Source: Alphaproteobacteria bacterium (lineage in GTDB: Bacteria > Pseudomonadota > Alphaproteobacteria > UBA6615). Taken from it: a stretch of DNA of 41,524 bases. Below, one piece after another: positions 16,204-24,521 of this stretch (its first letter is position 1; each line of letters begins with the position of its first letter). Made by a program: the position numbers and the translations under genes. The stretch covers positions 1 to 41,524 of the forward strand of contig JAJFJA010000018.1 of assembly GCA_021774445.1 (NCBI GenBank). The letters run 5' to 3'. The notes beneath the pieces are model-generated. The model saw only the letters and a program-made list of their open reading frames with translations. It was not told the DNA's origin and made no database searches.

Positions 16204-17003
16204 TGGTAGCGAGTGGCGGGGAACAAACCTCCACTTTTTCGATGCAGCGGTTTCGCCTCGATGGGCGGCGCGCCTTGGTGACCGGAGGCGCGACCGGTAT
16301 CGGCCGCGCCATTTCGGTTGCCCTGGCAACCGCGGGGGCCGATGTCGCGGTGACCTATCGTTCCCACAAACCCGACGATGTTCTGGCCGAAATCGAAGCC
16401 CAGGGGCGCGCCGCTACCGCCGTGCCAATAGACTTTTCGTCATTTAGCGCCGCCCAGGCGGACACGCTTGTCGAGGACGTACATACCCAGCTCGGGGGGC
16501 TGGATATTCTGGTCAACAATGCCGGGACGATCGTACGGACCAAGGCTGAGGACTTCGCTGAATCGGACTGGCGTCAGGTACGGGAGGTTAACCTCGATGC
16601 CGTATGGCTGACGACCCAAGCGGCCGGAAGGCGCATGCTGGAGGCCGAGTATGGCCGCATTATCATGGTCGCATCGGTGCTTGGCTTTCGCGGCGGCATC
16701 CTGGTCGCCCCCTACACCGCGGCAAAACATGCGCTCGTCGGCATCACCAAGACACTGAGCAACGAGTGGGCGTCCCGCGGCGTGACCGTCAACGCCTTGG
16801 CCCCCGGCTATACGGTCACCGACAACACCGCCCCGTTGCGGGCGGACCCGGCCCGCAACGCCGCGATCTCCAACAGCATCCCGGCCGGCCGCTGGGGTAC
16901 GCCGGCAGATATGGCCGGCGCCACAGTCTTCCTGGCGTCGGATGCCGCAAGCTATGTCAGCGGCCACACCCTCGCCGTCGACGGGGGCTGGCTAGGACAG
17001 TGA
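16203..17003 (+). CDS. Short-chain dehydrogenase (FabG/KduD-like)
   Basis: The 266-residue classical SDR has TGGATGIG at 27-34, NNAG at 105-108 and catalytic Ser158, Tyr171 and Lys175 (YTAAK). An Arg after the second strand (TYRSH) hints at NADP. Its ATG overlaps the last base of the E2 stop codon, indicating translational coupling, and this supports 16203 over the upstream in-frame codon at 16185. It is the last gene of the operon. Sugar-acid or ketone reductases are its closest relatives by appearance; it could process a second carbonyl of the same substrate. It ends only five bases from the convergent inositol-dehydrogenase-like gene. Confidence 0.9.
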   Translation: MVASGGEQTSTFSMQRFRLDGRRALVTGGATGIGRAISVALATAGADVAVTYRSHKPDDVLAEIEAQGRAATAVPIDFSSFSAAQADTLVEDVHTQLGGLDILVNNAGTIVRTKAEDFAESDWRQVREVNLDAVWLTTQAAGRRMLEAEYGRIIMVASVLGFRGGILVAPYTAAKHALVGITKTLSNEWASRGVTVNALAPGYTVTDNTAPLRADPARNAAISNSIPAGRWGTPADMAGATVFLASDAASYVSGHTLAVDGGWLGQ

Positions 17004-17008
17004 TGCCG

Positions 17009-18001
17009 TTACAGCGCTATCGCCTGACCTTCCCGACGCGACCGGTCGCAGGCTAGGGCCAGGGCGAGAGCGGCTTTGCCGTCATCCTGAGTGACGGCGG
17101 GCAAGCGGCCGCTCGCTATCGCCTCGAGAAAATCACCGAGCTGCAGCGCAAACGCCTCTGCATAACGCTCCAGGAAAAAGTGTTTGAGTCGCGGGCGCGA
17201 ACTCATTCTATCCGCATCCGTGCGCGCGACGTGAACCTCGCGTTGATTCTCGGTTTGAATCATGCCGGCCGAACCGAAGGCTTCGATGCGTTGGTCGAAG
17301 CCATAGACCGATCGCCGGCTGTTGTTGATATGGCACAGCCGGCCACTAGGCATGCGTAGAATCGTCATCGCCGTATCGACATCGCCGACTTCGCCGATCA
17401 TCGGATCGACCAGGCAGGACGCCATCGTACACACCTCTTTCGGATCCTCACCCATAATCCAGCGCGCCAGATCGAGATCGTGAATGGTGCTGTCGCAAAA
17501 GTATCCGCCCGAGGTTTTGACATATTCAATCGGCGGTGGCGCGGGATCGCGGCTGGTGATGAGCAGCAAGTGGAGATCACCGACTTCCCCGGCCTGCACC
17601 GCGTCGCGCAACGCCTTGACGCTGGGGTCGAAGCGGCGGTTGAAACCCAGCGCAAACGGGACGGGATACCTGTCGAGCACCTCAAGGCACTGATCGACCC
17701 GCCCCATATCCAGATCGAGGGGTTTCTCGCAGAGGATCGGCTTGCCCGCGCGGGCAGCCAGAGTGATCTGCTCCAAATGTGTGTTCGTCGGCGTGCTGAT
17801 GATAACCGCGTCGACATCGGGATCCTCGACAGCGGTGACAACATCGCCGCTCGCGGTCCCGCCAAACCGTTCCGCGAGCGCCATGGCGGAGTCCAAGTTT
17901 GGATTGACCGTGTAGACAAGACGCGCGTCGGCGCGCGCAGCGACATTGGCCGCATAGATCTGTCCCATGCGTCCGGAGCCAAGCAGGCAAATACCCAACA
18001 T
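17009..18001 (-). CDS. Gfo/Idh/MocA dehydrogenase, inositol 2-dehydrogenase-like
   Basis: The 330-residue protein has an N-terminal Rossmann motif (GSGRMGQIYA), CEKP with Lys93, and DSTIHDLD with Asp170 and His174. The Lys, Asp and His pattern and spacing match the catalytic triad of bacterial myo-inositol 2-dehydrogenase (IolG). It probably oxidises an inositol or a related cyclitol or sugar with NAD. It is the last gene of a three-gene leftward operon and starts six bases after the GMC oxidoreductase stop. No other iol genes are nearby, so the substrate may be another polyol. Confidence 0.9.
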   Translation of the reverse strand: MLGICLLGSGRMGQIYAANVAARADARLVYTVNPNLDSAMALAERFGGTASGDVVTAVEDPDVDAVIISTPTNTHLEQITLAARAGKPILCEKPLDLDMGRVDQCLEVLDRYPVPFALGFNRRFDPSVKALRDAVQAGEVGDLHLLLITSRDPAPPPIEYVKTSGGYFCDSTIHDLDLARWIMGEDPKEVCTMASCLVDPMIGEVGDVDTAMTILRMPSGRLCHINNSRRSVYGFDQRIEAFGSAGMIQTENQREVHVARTDADRMSSRPRLKHFFLERYAEAFALQLGDFLEAIASGRLPAVTQDDGKAALALALACDRSRREGQAIAL

Positions 18002-18007
18002 TGAACT

Positions 18008-19618
18008 CTAGTGCAGTTTGGCGTCGGCGAGGACCATATCGGCCCCTTTTTCGCCGATCATGATGGTCGCCGCGTTGGTATTGCCGGAAACGATCGTTGG
18101 CATGATGGAGGCGTCGACCACACGGAGGCTGTCAATGCCACGTACCCGGAGGCGCGGGTCGACAACGGCATCGTCACCGTTTCCCATCCGACAGGTTCCC
18201 ACCGGATGAAGCAGGGACAAACCACCGTTGCGGCAATGCTCCAAAAGGGCTTCGTCGCTGGCATGATCCGCGCCGGGACTGATCTCCTTCTCGATATAGC
18301 CGCGCATCGGTTCCGTTTGCGATATTCGCCGCGCGTATTTCAAACCCGCCATCGCGGCATCGCGATCCGCTTCGGTTTGTAGGAAGTTGAATAGGATAGC
18401 GGGCGGTTCGCTCGGGTCGGAACTCTTGATTGTCACGCTGCCGCGGGATTGCGGCCGAATATGTTCAGCGAGAATCGTGAAACCGGAAAACGGGCGCGGC
18501 TTCAGATCCTCACCAGTACACCAGGCCATGAAAGTGATCATCATGTCCGGCCTGTCGATATGATCACCGGTACGGATAAAAGTATTGGAATAGTTGCCGT
18601 TACTACTCATCGGGCCGGAGCGGAACAGCGCATATCGCGCCAAGGCCAACGCGCCGCGGATCGGATTATTGGCCAGGTCGTTGACCGTTACCGGCTTGTT
18701 ACAGCGAAATTCCAGGCCGATGCCGAAGTGATCTTGCAGATCCCGACCCACGCCTTCGGCGTCACGCAAGATCGGAATTCCCAGACCCTGCAGCAGATCG
18801 CCGGGACCAATACCGGAATGTTGAAGGATTTGCGGCGAGTTGAAAGTCCCACCGCACAGAATGACCTCACCGGAAGCCATTGCCGTCTTTTCGCCGGCAC
18901 GATTGGCGTAATGCACGCCGACCGCCCTGCTGTTTTCGACGATGATCCGCCGAACCAGAGAATGCAGCGAAATCTTTATCTTCGAGTTCCGGGCGCCCAG
19001 ATAGCCCGTCGCGGTGCTGCAGCGACGACCCTTACGCGTCGTCACCTGAACATATCCGGTTCCTTCCTGGGTGGCGCCGTTGAAATCGTCGTTGCGGGGC
19101 GACCCGAGCCGGACCGACGCCTCGCTGAACGCATCGGCGAGCTCATGGCGGGAGGGCAGATCGGACACCCACAAGGGCCCGCCTGTCCCGTGATAGGCAT
19201 CCGCGCCGCGTTCCTGATGTTCGGCCTTCTTGAAAAACGGCATGACATCATCGAAACCCCACCCGTCGCAGCCGGCATCCCGCCAATTATCGAAATCCTG
19301 TGGCTGACCGCGCACGTAGATCATGCCGTTTATAGCGCCGGTACCGCCGAGCACCTTGCCACGCGGCTGAAACAACCGGCGCCCGTTCAATCCGGGTTCG
19401 GGTTCACTGCTGTAACACCAATTGACCTTGGGGTTGGCGTAGAGTTTGGCGTAGCCGAGCGGGATGTGGATCCAGGGATTGCTATCCCGACCGCCGGCCT
19501 CCAGCAACAGCACGCTGTGGCCCGCGTCGCCCAGCCGACCCGCAACGACGCAGCCGGCCGATCCGGCACCAATGACGACATAGTCAAAAGTCTCTGCGTC
19601 AGCGACCATCTTGGTCAT
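18008..19618 (-). CDS. GMC-family FAD oxidoreductase, choline/alcohol dehydrogenase-like
   Basis: The 536-residue flavoprotein starts with the FAD motif GAGSAGCVVAGRL (from residue 18) and has the GMC signature RGKVLGGTGAINGMIYVRG. Its C-terminus has the active-site His471 in HPVGTCRMG and Asn513/Asn515 in SGNTNAATIM. Family members oxidise primary or secondary alcohols and pass electrons to quinone or oxygen. There is no signal peptide. Lying between two Gfo/Idh/MocA genes, it probably acts on a sugar or polyol hydroxyl rather than choline; no betaine genes (betB, betI) are present. Confidence 0.92.
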   Translation of the reverse strand: MTKMVADAETFDYVVIGAGSAGCVVAGRLGDAGHSVLLLEAGGRDSNPWIHIPLGYAKLYANPKVNWCYSSEPEPGLNGRRLFQPRGKVLGGTGAINGMIYVRGQPQDFDNWRDAGCDGWGFDDVMPFFKKAEHQERGADAYHGTGGPLWVSDLPSRHELADAFSEASVRLGSPRNDDFNGATQEGTGYVQVTTRKGRRCSTATGYLGARNSKIKISLHSLVRRIIVENSRAVGVHYANRAGEKTAMASGEVILCGGTFNSPQILQHSGIGPGDLLQGLGIPILRDAEGVGRDLQDHFGIGLEFRCNKPVTVNDLANNPIRGALALARYALFRSGPMSSNGNYSNTFIRTGDHIDRPDMMITFMAWCTGEDLKPRPFSGFTILAEHIRPQSRGSVTIKSSDPSEPPAILFNFLQTEADRDAAMAGLKYARRISQTEPMRGYIEKEISPGADHASDEALLEHCRNGGLSLLHPVGTCRMGNGDDAVVDPRLRVRGIDSLRVVDASIMPTIVSGNTNAATIMIGEKGADMVLADAKLH

Positions 19619-19657
19619 ACATTCCGTTAGGTTGACCGAAGCATTTCTTGGGAATCA

Positions 19658-20830
19658 TCATCGTCCGGCACGGGCTTGATGCTGCGGCGCAAGGTCGTCG
19701 CGGTCGCATTCCCTGGATACGTCTTGCCATTGCAGGTGCCGTGCCGACGTGATGGCGGCGTCTACGACACACTGCACGGCCCATGCCTCACGGAAATCCG
19801 GGAACGGAATAGCCTCGCCGTTTAGGGCCGCGAGCAAATGGGCCACCTCGATCACCTTGAGGTCGTTGAAGCCGAGTTGATGTCCGGGTGCCGGGCAAAA
19901 TGCGGCATACGGCGAGTGATCCGGTCCGGCCTCGATAACCTTGAAACCCTCACGGCCGGTTCGCTGTCCCGCCTCATAGAGGCGTAACTCGTTGAACCGC
20001 TCTTGCGTAAAGGAAAGCGACCCATTGCTGCCGGTAATGTCGAACGCCAGCTGCATTTTGCGCCCGCTTGCGACCCAACTCGCCTCTAGCGACCCGCTCG
20101 CGCCACGATCAAAATCGATGAGCGCACGCATCTGGTCGTCAACCTCGACGGAACGAAGCTCAGCACTGCCCGGCGCCGTTGGCCGGCGACGATGAATGGT
20201 CTCGGTCGTGGCGCAGATCCGCCGAATGGGACCGAGCAAAAAGCGTGCAATGGAGATGATATGGCTACCCAAATCGGCGGTCGCGCCACCCCCGTCCGGC
20301 TCGTGCCGGAAAGTGAAAGGAGACGCAGGATCCGCCATATAGTCCTCTGCGTGAATCCCACGAAAACCGATAACATCGCCAATCTCACCGCTGCTGACAA
20401 TTTCGCGGGCTAACGCGATCATCGGATTCTTGAGAAAATTGAAGCCCACGAGCGTGAATACGCCTGCCTCCTCCGCGGCATGCGTTAACAGCGCGGCATC
20501 CTCCGCGCAGGTCGCTAACGGCTTTTCGCAATAGACATGTTTGCCCACCTGAATCGCGCCCAAGGCGATGGGCTTGTGCAGGCGGTTTGGCGCGGTAATT
20601 GCCACAAGGTCGACATCCGGATCAGCGATCAACTCTCGCCAATCGCCGACCGCTTTGGCAAAGCCGAATGTTCGCGCCGCCCGCGCGGCACACACCTCGT
20701 CGATATCCGCCAGAGAAACCAGCTTGGGGCGCAGCGTCGGATCGAACAGCGTGCCTACCGAGCCAAAGGCGTTGGCGTGGCAACGCCCCATAAAACCGGA
20801 GCCGACAAGGCCAACACCCAACTCGGTCAC
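19658..20830 (-). CDS. Gfo/Idh/MocA-family sugar dehydrogenase
   Basis: The 390-residue protein has the Rossmann motif GLVGSGFMGRCHANA, CEKPLA and the substrate-domain motif GGGATADLGSHIISIARFL. A GTG start at 20830 has GAGGGAAG upstream and gives the normal family N-terminus. It closely resembles the dehydrogenase at 36426-37547, including the G-S-LSF-ERFNEL segment and a C-terminal region ending with a regular alternation of small residues. The last ~20 residues are charged and not typical. It is the first gene of the leftward operon and diverges from the second winged-helix/binding-domain regulator. It probably performs a redox step on a sugar or cyclitol imported by transporter 2. Confidence 0.9.
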   Translation of the reverse strand: MTELGVGLVGSGFMGRCHANAFGSVGTLFDPTLRPKLVSLADIDEVCAARAARTFGFAKAVGDWRELIADPDVDLVAITAPNRLHKPIALGAIQVGKHVYCEKPLATCAEDAALLTHAAEEAGVFTLVGFNFLKNPMIALAREIVSSGEIGDVIGFRGIHAEDYMADPASPFTFRHEPDGGGATADLGSHIISIARFLLGPIRRICATTETIHRRRPTAPGSAELRSVEVDDQMRALIDFDRGASGSLEASWVASGRKMQLAFDITGSNGSLSFTQERFNELRLYEAGQRTGREGFKVIEAGPDHSPYAAFCPAPGHQLGFNDLKVIEVAHLLAALNGEAIPFPDFREAWAVQCVVDAAITSARHLQWQDVSRECDRDDLAPQHQARAGR

Positions 20831-20861
20831 GGGGTTCTTCCCTCAGCGTCCACAAACGAAC

Positions 20862-20953
20862 GTCCCACTTGGATTACCCTCCGGCTTGATCCTGCCCTTT
20901 ACATCCTCTCTGGAACACGGAAGGCCTCAACACCGTTGTTATCCGAATTGGAC
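20862..20953. promoter_or_regulatory. Three candidate operators (TCC-N5-GGA) between dehydrogenase and regulator genes
   Basis: The sites are GTCCCACTTGGAT (20862-20874), ATCCTCTCTGGAA (20903-20915) and ATCCGAATTGGAC (20941-20953). Each has TCC, five bases, then GGA, and a T just before GGA. Starts of TCC are 41 and 38 bases apart. One lies about 33 bases upstream of the leftward dehydrogenase start and another about 50 bases upstream of the regulator start. The placement suggests control of both divergent genes, including autoregulation. This is inference from motif recurrence. Confidence 0.55.
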
Positions 20954-21001
20954 ATTTCTTCGAGCGCCGAAATATGGTCAACTCGAATATCCTAGGAAAG
21001 C

Positions 21002-22708
21002 ATGACCAAGAACGAGCTTTTAACGATCATCGCGTTCATCGACTCCTCGCGTCATCCGGCGGTCAGTAAGCTGGGGATCGAGGCGCCGGATCCGGTCTGG
21101 GCGATGGTCCTTCACCTTCTGCGTCGCCATTTTCAGAACAAGCTGGTCACAATATCGAACCTGGCGCAGGCATCAGGTGTGCCTTACGGCACCGCCATGC
21201 GGCGGATTGGCGAACTGATTGATCACGGACTAATCGTGAGACGTCCGCGCACATCATCAGGCAAGAGTTTTTCATTGCATCCCAGCAAAGATCTGCTGGT
21301 ACGTTTTCAAGAGTTTGCCTGGGAGATCAAGGGCCTTGTCGGTCAAACTTTTGGCTTGCCCAATGATGGCGACGGCGGCAGTGCGGATTTCTTTTTCGGC
21401 GCTTCCTACCTCGCGGCTCGGATCATTCCGGCGCCGTCGATCCTAAGCTCGGACAAGATGATCGGTGGCTCAATTCGAATACTGACCGATGACGACCCGG
21501 TTTTCCTGACTTTGGAGAGACTCCACGCCGACTTGGAGTCACTGATCGGCGCGCGAGTGGAACTTGACACGGTTGAGCTGGATCAGCTCCGCGCGGCGAC
21601 GTTGTCGAACGCCGAGCGCCCCAAGTCGCGCTACGACATAGTTGGTTGGGATCTACCATGGCTGGGCGAGTTTGCGACCTCCGGTGTGCTGCTTCCGCTC
21701 AACGAATTTCTCGGCAAGGGCACCATCAACCAGGCGGACTTTCACCCGGGCGGTTGGGAGGCCGTCGCCCGAGACGGCGATATCTTCGGCATCCCCATCG
21801 AACCGATGCCGGAAATACTTGTATATCGATCGGACCGCCTTGCGGCGGTAGGACTTACCGCTCCCACGACGACTCATGATTTACTTACTGCGTGCGCCGC
21901 CCTCAATGAACCTGCGAGGGGACGCTACGGTATCGCGTGGTGCGCCGGACGGGGTACGCCCCTCGGCCACACCTTCATCCAGACCATGGCGGCGCATGGC
22001 CGACCCATCATCAACCTCCCGCCGGCAAGCGACGGGTTTCAGTTCTCGGACCTCCCAGGAGAAGCGTACCGACCGATGCTGGATACGCCGGAGGCCCGTG
22101 AGACGGCCGAATATCTGGTGCGTCTCCTCGAATTCTCGCCGCCCGATATCCTATCCATGGAATGGAACCGCAGCGTCGACGCGTTTTCTCAGGGGCGGGT
22201 GGCCATGGCTTACGCCTGGACGTGCAGAGCGGCCGGATTTGACCCGAGCGATAATTCCGAGGCACAGGGAAACGTCGGTTATGCGCCACACCCGGCAGGC
22301 CTTAAGGCGGATAATATTTCGCCGATCGGCGGATTCGCCCTCGGTATTCCCGCTAATCTGGACGAACAGCGTGTGCACCTCGCATGGCGCGTTATCGCCT
22401 GGCTCACGAGCCCGGAGATGATGAAGCTCTATGTTCAGAACGGCAGCCTTGTCAGCCCACGCTTTAGCGTCAGCAACGACCCGGAAGTCCGCGCCGTCAG
22501 CCCAATTATCGGCGCCGTTGATGAGATGGCCCGTCTCGGCCAATTGCAGCATTGGCCGCGGCCGCCGGTACCCGAGTTCTCTGAAATCGTCCAAATCGCC
22601 GGAACGGAGCTGCACCATATGCTGACCGGCGAGCTGAAACCCCACGCGGCATTAGCGTGCGCGCAACAGCGCATCGACCAGCTCATGCGGGCAAACGGCC
22701 ACTATTGA
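21002..22708 (+). CDS. Transcriptional regulator: winged helix fused to a MalE-type solute-binding domain
   Basis: The 568-residue protein has a winged-helix domain at about 33-100, with SGVPYGTAMRRIGELIDHGL as recognition-helix region and wing VRRPRTSSGKS. A family-1 solute-binding domain follows at about 155-565, with YDIVGWDLPWLGEFATSG, PLNEFL, GIPIEPMPEILVYRSDRL, IGGFALGIPAN and a final LMRANGHY. There is no signal peptide and no membrane helix, so the binding domain must be cytoplasmic. It is a clear paralog of the regulator at 2341-4170, with nearly the same recognition helix. AGGA precedes ATG 21002. It is divergent from a sugar dehydrogenase operon and convergent with transporter 2, whose genes it probably controls. 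Confidence 0.87.
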   Translation: MTKNELLTIIAFIDSSRHPAVSKLGIEAPDPVWAMVLHLLRRHFQNKLVTISNLAQASGVPYGTAMRRIGELIDHGLIVRRPRTSSGKSFSLHPSKDLLVRFQEFAWEIKGLVGQTFGLPNDGDGGSADFFFGASYLAARIIPAPSILSSDKMIGGSIRILTDDDPVFLTLERLHADLESLIGARVELDTVELDQLRAATLSNAERPKSRYDIVGWDLPWLGEFATSGVLLPLNEFLGKGTINQADFHPGGWEAVARDGDIFGIPIEPMPEILVYRSDRLAAVGLTAPTTTHDLLTACAALNEPARGRYGIAWCAGRGTPLGHTFIQTMAAHGRPIINLPPASDGFQFSDLPGEAYRPMLDTPEARETAEYLVRLLEFSPPDILSMEWNRSVDAFSQGRVAMAYAWTCRAAGFDPSDNSEAQGNVGYAPHPAGLKADNISPIGGFALGIPANLDEQRVHLAWRVIAWLTSPEMMKLYVQNGSLVSPRFSVSNDPEVRAVSPIIGAVDEMARLGQLQHWPRPPVPEFSEIVQIAGTELHHMLTGELKPHAALACAQQRIDQLMRANGHY

Positions 22709-22727
22709 CGAAAGCGGCCCGACCGGC

Positions 22728-23675
22728 CTATGCCCTGATTCCAGACTTGATATTGTCCAGCCAAACCGCCGCTATAATCACCGCGCCGATCAACACCTGT
22801 TGCCAGAAAGAAGATATTCCCAGGATATTCAACCCGTTTGTAATCATGGCCATAATCACCGCTCCGACAAGCGCGGTCAGCACCACGCCCCTACCACCGG
22901 CAAAACTAATACCGCCGATGATCACCGCGGCAATCGCCTGCAATTCGATCCCCTGCGCCACATTCGGCGGCGTGGCCGCCAGTCGGCCCACCATCACGAT
23001 TGCGGCAACGGCAGCTAGAAAACCACTCAGCATATAGACCTTCGTCTTTTGCCGATCGACGGGTATGCCTTGCAAGCGCGCCACACGCTCGTCGCCGCCA
23101 ATCGCGTAGACGTGACGGCCGAAGCGAGAACTGACCATCATGACGTAGATGGCCGCGAAAGTGACAATGACGAAAAAGATCGGGACTGGCAGACCGAGAA
23201 AGCTGGAGTTTCCGATGTAGAGGAAAAACGGTACCAGCACCTGGTAGCTAACACCTTCGGTCACCACCAGCGCCAGACCCCGTGCGATGCCCAGCATGCC
23301 GAGCGTGGCGATAAAGGGCGCGATCCGACCTCGAGTGATGATGAAGCCGTTGACGAAGCCCGCAAACGTACCCACCGCAAGCCCACAAAGCGACGCTAAG
23401 GCGGGGTCAACACCTTGCTGGACCAGCCACCCAATGGTAATTGCCGAGAGCGCAAGTACTGACCCAACGGATAGGTCGATCCCACCCGAAATGATGACAA
23501 TCGACTGACCGGCGGCCAGAATTGCAACAATCGAAACCTGTTTCATCAGGTTTGTCACATTGCCTGTTGTCAGAAAATAGGGCGATAAGTTCGATAGAAC
23601 AGCGCCTAGAATAACGGCGATAAGGATGATCCAGGTCAGCGAATAGGACTGGAGTCTCACGACAAGGGACTTCAT
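22728..23675 (-). CDS. Sugar ABC transporter permease, RbsC/FrcC family
   Basis: The 315-residue membrane protein carries the family hallmark SGGIDLSVGSVLALSAI near residue 65 and the coupling loop VYAIGGDERVARLQGIPVDR. About eight to ten membrane helices are visible. It forms a homodimeric channel for a monosaccharide or polyol, as expected when only one permease gene is present. Its start overlaps the ATPase stop by four bases (ATGA), so translation is coupled. Its stop lies 19 bases from that of the convergent regulator. Confidence 0.95.
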   Translation of the reverse strand: MKSLVVRLQSYSLTWIILIAVILGAVLSNLSPYFLTTGNVTNLMKQVSIVAILAAGQSIVIISGGIDLSVGSVLALSAITIGWLVQQGVDPALASLCGLAVGTFAGFVNGFIITRGRIAPFIATLGMLGIARGLALVVTEGVSYQVLVPFFLYIGNSSFLGLPVPIFFVIVTFAAIYVMMVSSRFGRHVYAIGGDERVARLQGIPVDRQKTKVYMLSGFLAAVAAIVMVGRLAATPPNVAQGIELQAIAAVIIGGISFAGGRGVVLTALVGAVIMAMITNGLNILGISSFWQQVLIGAVIIAAVWLDNIKSGIRA

Positions 23676-24451
23676 TGGGCACGGTTCCCTTGTCCAGTCG
23701 CCTGCGACCGATCCAAAGGCTTGCCCGTGATAATCATCGACACGATTTCGTCCTGGGTGAAGTCTTTGGTCGCGCAGGTGATTACATTCCGACCACCGTT
23801 CAAGATCGCGATCCTATCGGTGAACGCATAGACATCGTGGATGTCATGGCTGATCCAAAAAATACCTAAGCCATTACTCTTCAATTCCTGGATCAATTTG
23901 ATGACCATCTCCGTCTCTTCCATGCCCAGGGCGGCTGTAGGCTCGTCCATGATCAATATCCTGGCATCGAAGTAAACCGCACGGCTGATCGAGATCGCCT
24001 GTCGCTGTCCACCGGACATACTTTCGACTTCGGCACCAAGTGATTTGATTTTGATACTCAATTTTTTCAAGGCTTTGGCGGCTTCATCGCGCATGAATTT
24101 CTTACGGAGAAAGCCGAATCTTTGCGGCTCGCGTCCCATGAACAAGTTGGCCGGAGCGCTCAAATTCCCGCATAGGGCCAGTTCTTGATAAATCGTTTCA
24201 ACCCCATACTTCCGGGCGTCGTTTGGATCGCCGATATGGGCATGCTCCCCGGCAATTATGATCTCGCCGCTGTCCGCTCTTTGCGCCCCCGCAAGGATCT
24301 TGATCAGGGTTGATTTTCCCGCCCCGTTGTGACCCAAAATACCAACGACTTCCCCGGGATAAAGGTCGACGCTAACATCGGTTAGCGCTTGCAGACCGCC
24401 AAAATGTTTTGAGATATTTCGCATCTCAACAAGGGGGCCAGTTTCTGCCAT
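23672..24451 (-). CDS. Sugar ABC transporter single-domain ATPase, FrcA-like
   Basis: The 259-residue ATPase has Walker A GHNGAGKST, signature MSGGQRQ and Walker B ILIMDEPTAALGM, followed by FWISHDIHDVYAFTDRI (switch His). It is about half the size of RbsA, so two copies would assemble, as in the FrcABC fructose/ribose/mannose system. I start at ATG 24451 (MAETGPLVEM); a TTG at 24484 would lie within the intercistronic stem-loop and is unlikely. Transporter 1 in this window uses a double-domain ATPase, so the two uptake systems are of different subtypes. Confidence 0.93.
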   Translation of the reverse strand: MAETGPLVEMRNISKHFGGLQALTDVSVDLYPGEVVGILGHNGAGKSTLIKILAGAQRADSGEIIIAGEHAHIGDPNDARKYGVETIYQELALCGNLSAPANLFMGREPQRFGFLRKKFMRDEAAKALKKLSIKIKSLGAEVESMSGGQRQAISISRAVYFDARILIMDEPTAALGMEETEMVIKLIQELKSNGLGIFWISHDIHDVYAFTDRIAILNGGRNVITCATKDFTQDEIVSMIITGKPLDRSQATGQGNRAQ

Positions 24452-24473
24452 GTCGCCGAATCCCGAATCAAAT

Positions 24474-24503
24474 ACGCCAGCCAAGCAACAGCTTGGCTGG
24501 CGT
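24474..24503 (-). promoter_or_regulatory. Intercistronic stem-loop after the binding-protein gene
   Basis: ACGCCAGCCAAGC and GCTTGGCTGGCGT form a perfect 13-base-pair stem with a four-base loop. It lies 18 bases past the stop of the binding-protein gene and 22 bases before the ATPase start. There is no T-run on the transcribed side. It probably stabilises the binding-protein message or reduces read-through into the ATPase and permease. Confidence 0.8.
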
Positions 24504-24521
24504 TAAGGTTGATAGCAAATT

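Noticed and set aside
18008..19618. Assignment of the GMC enzyme as choline dehydrogenase BetA
   Set aside because: No betaine genes are nearby and the neighbours are sugar dehydrogenases; GMC sequence similarity alone does not give the substrate.
18449..19630. Open frame of 393 codons on the plus strand opposite the GMC oxidoreductase
   Set aside because: It is antisense to a gene with full GMC motifs, shows no domain pattern, and is expected in high-GC DNA.
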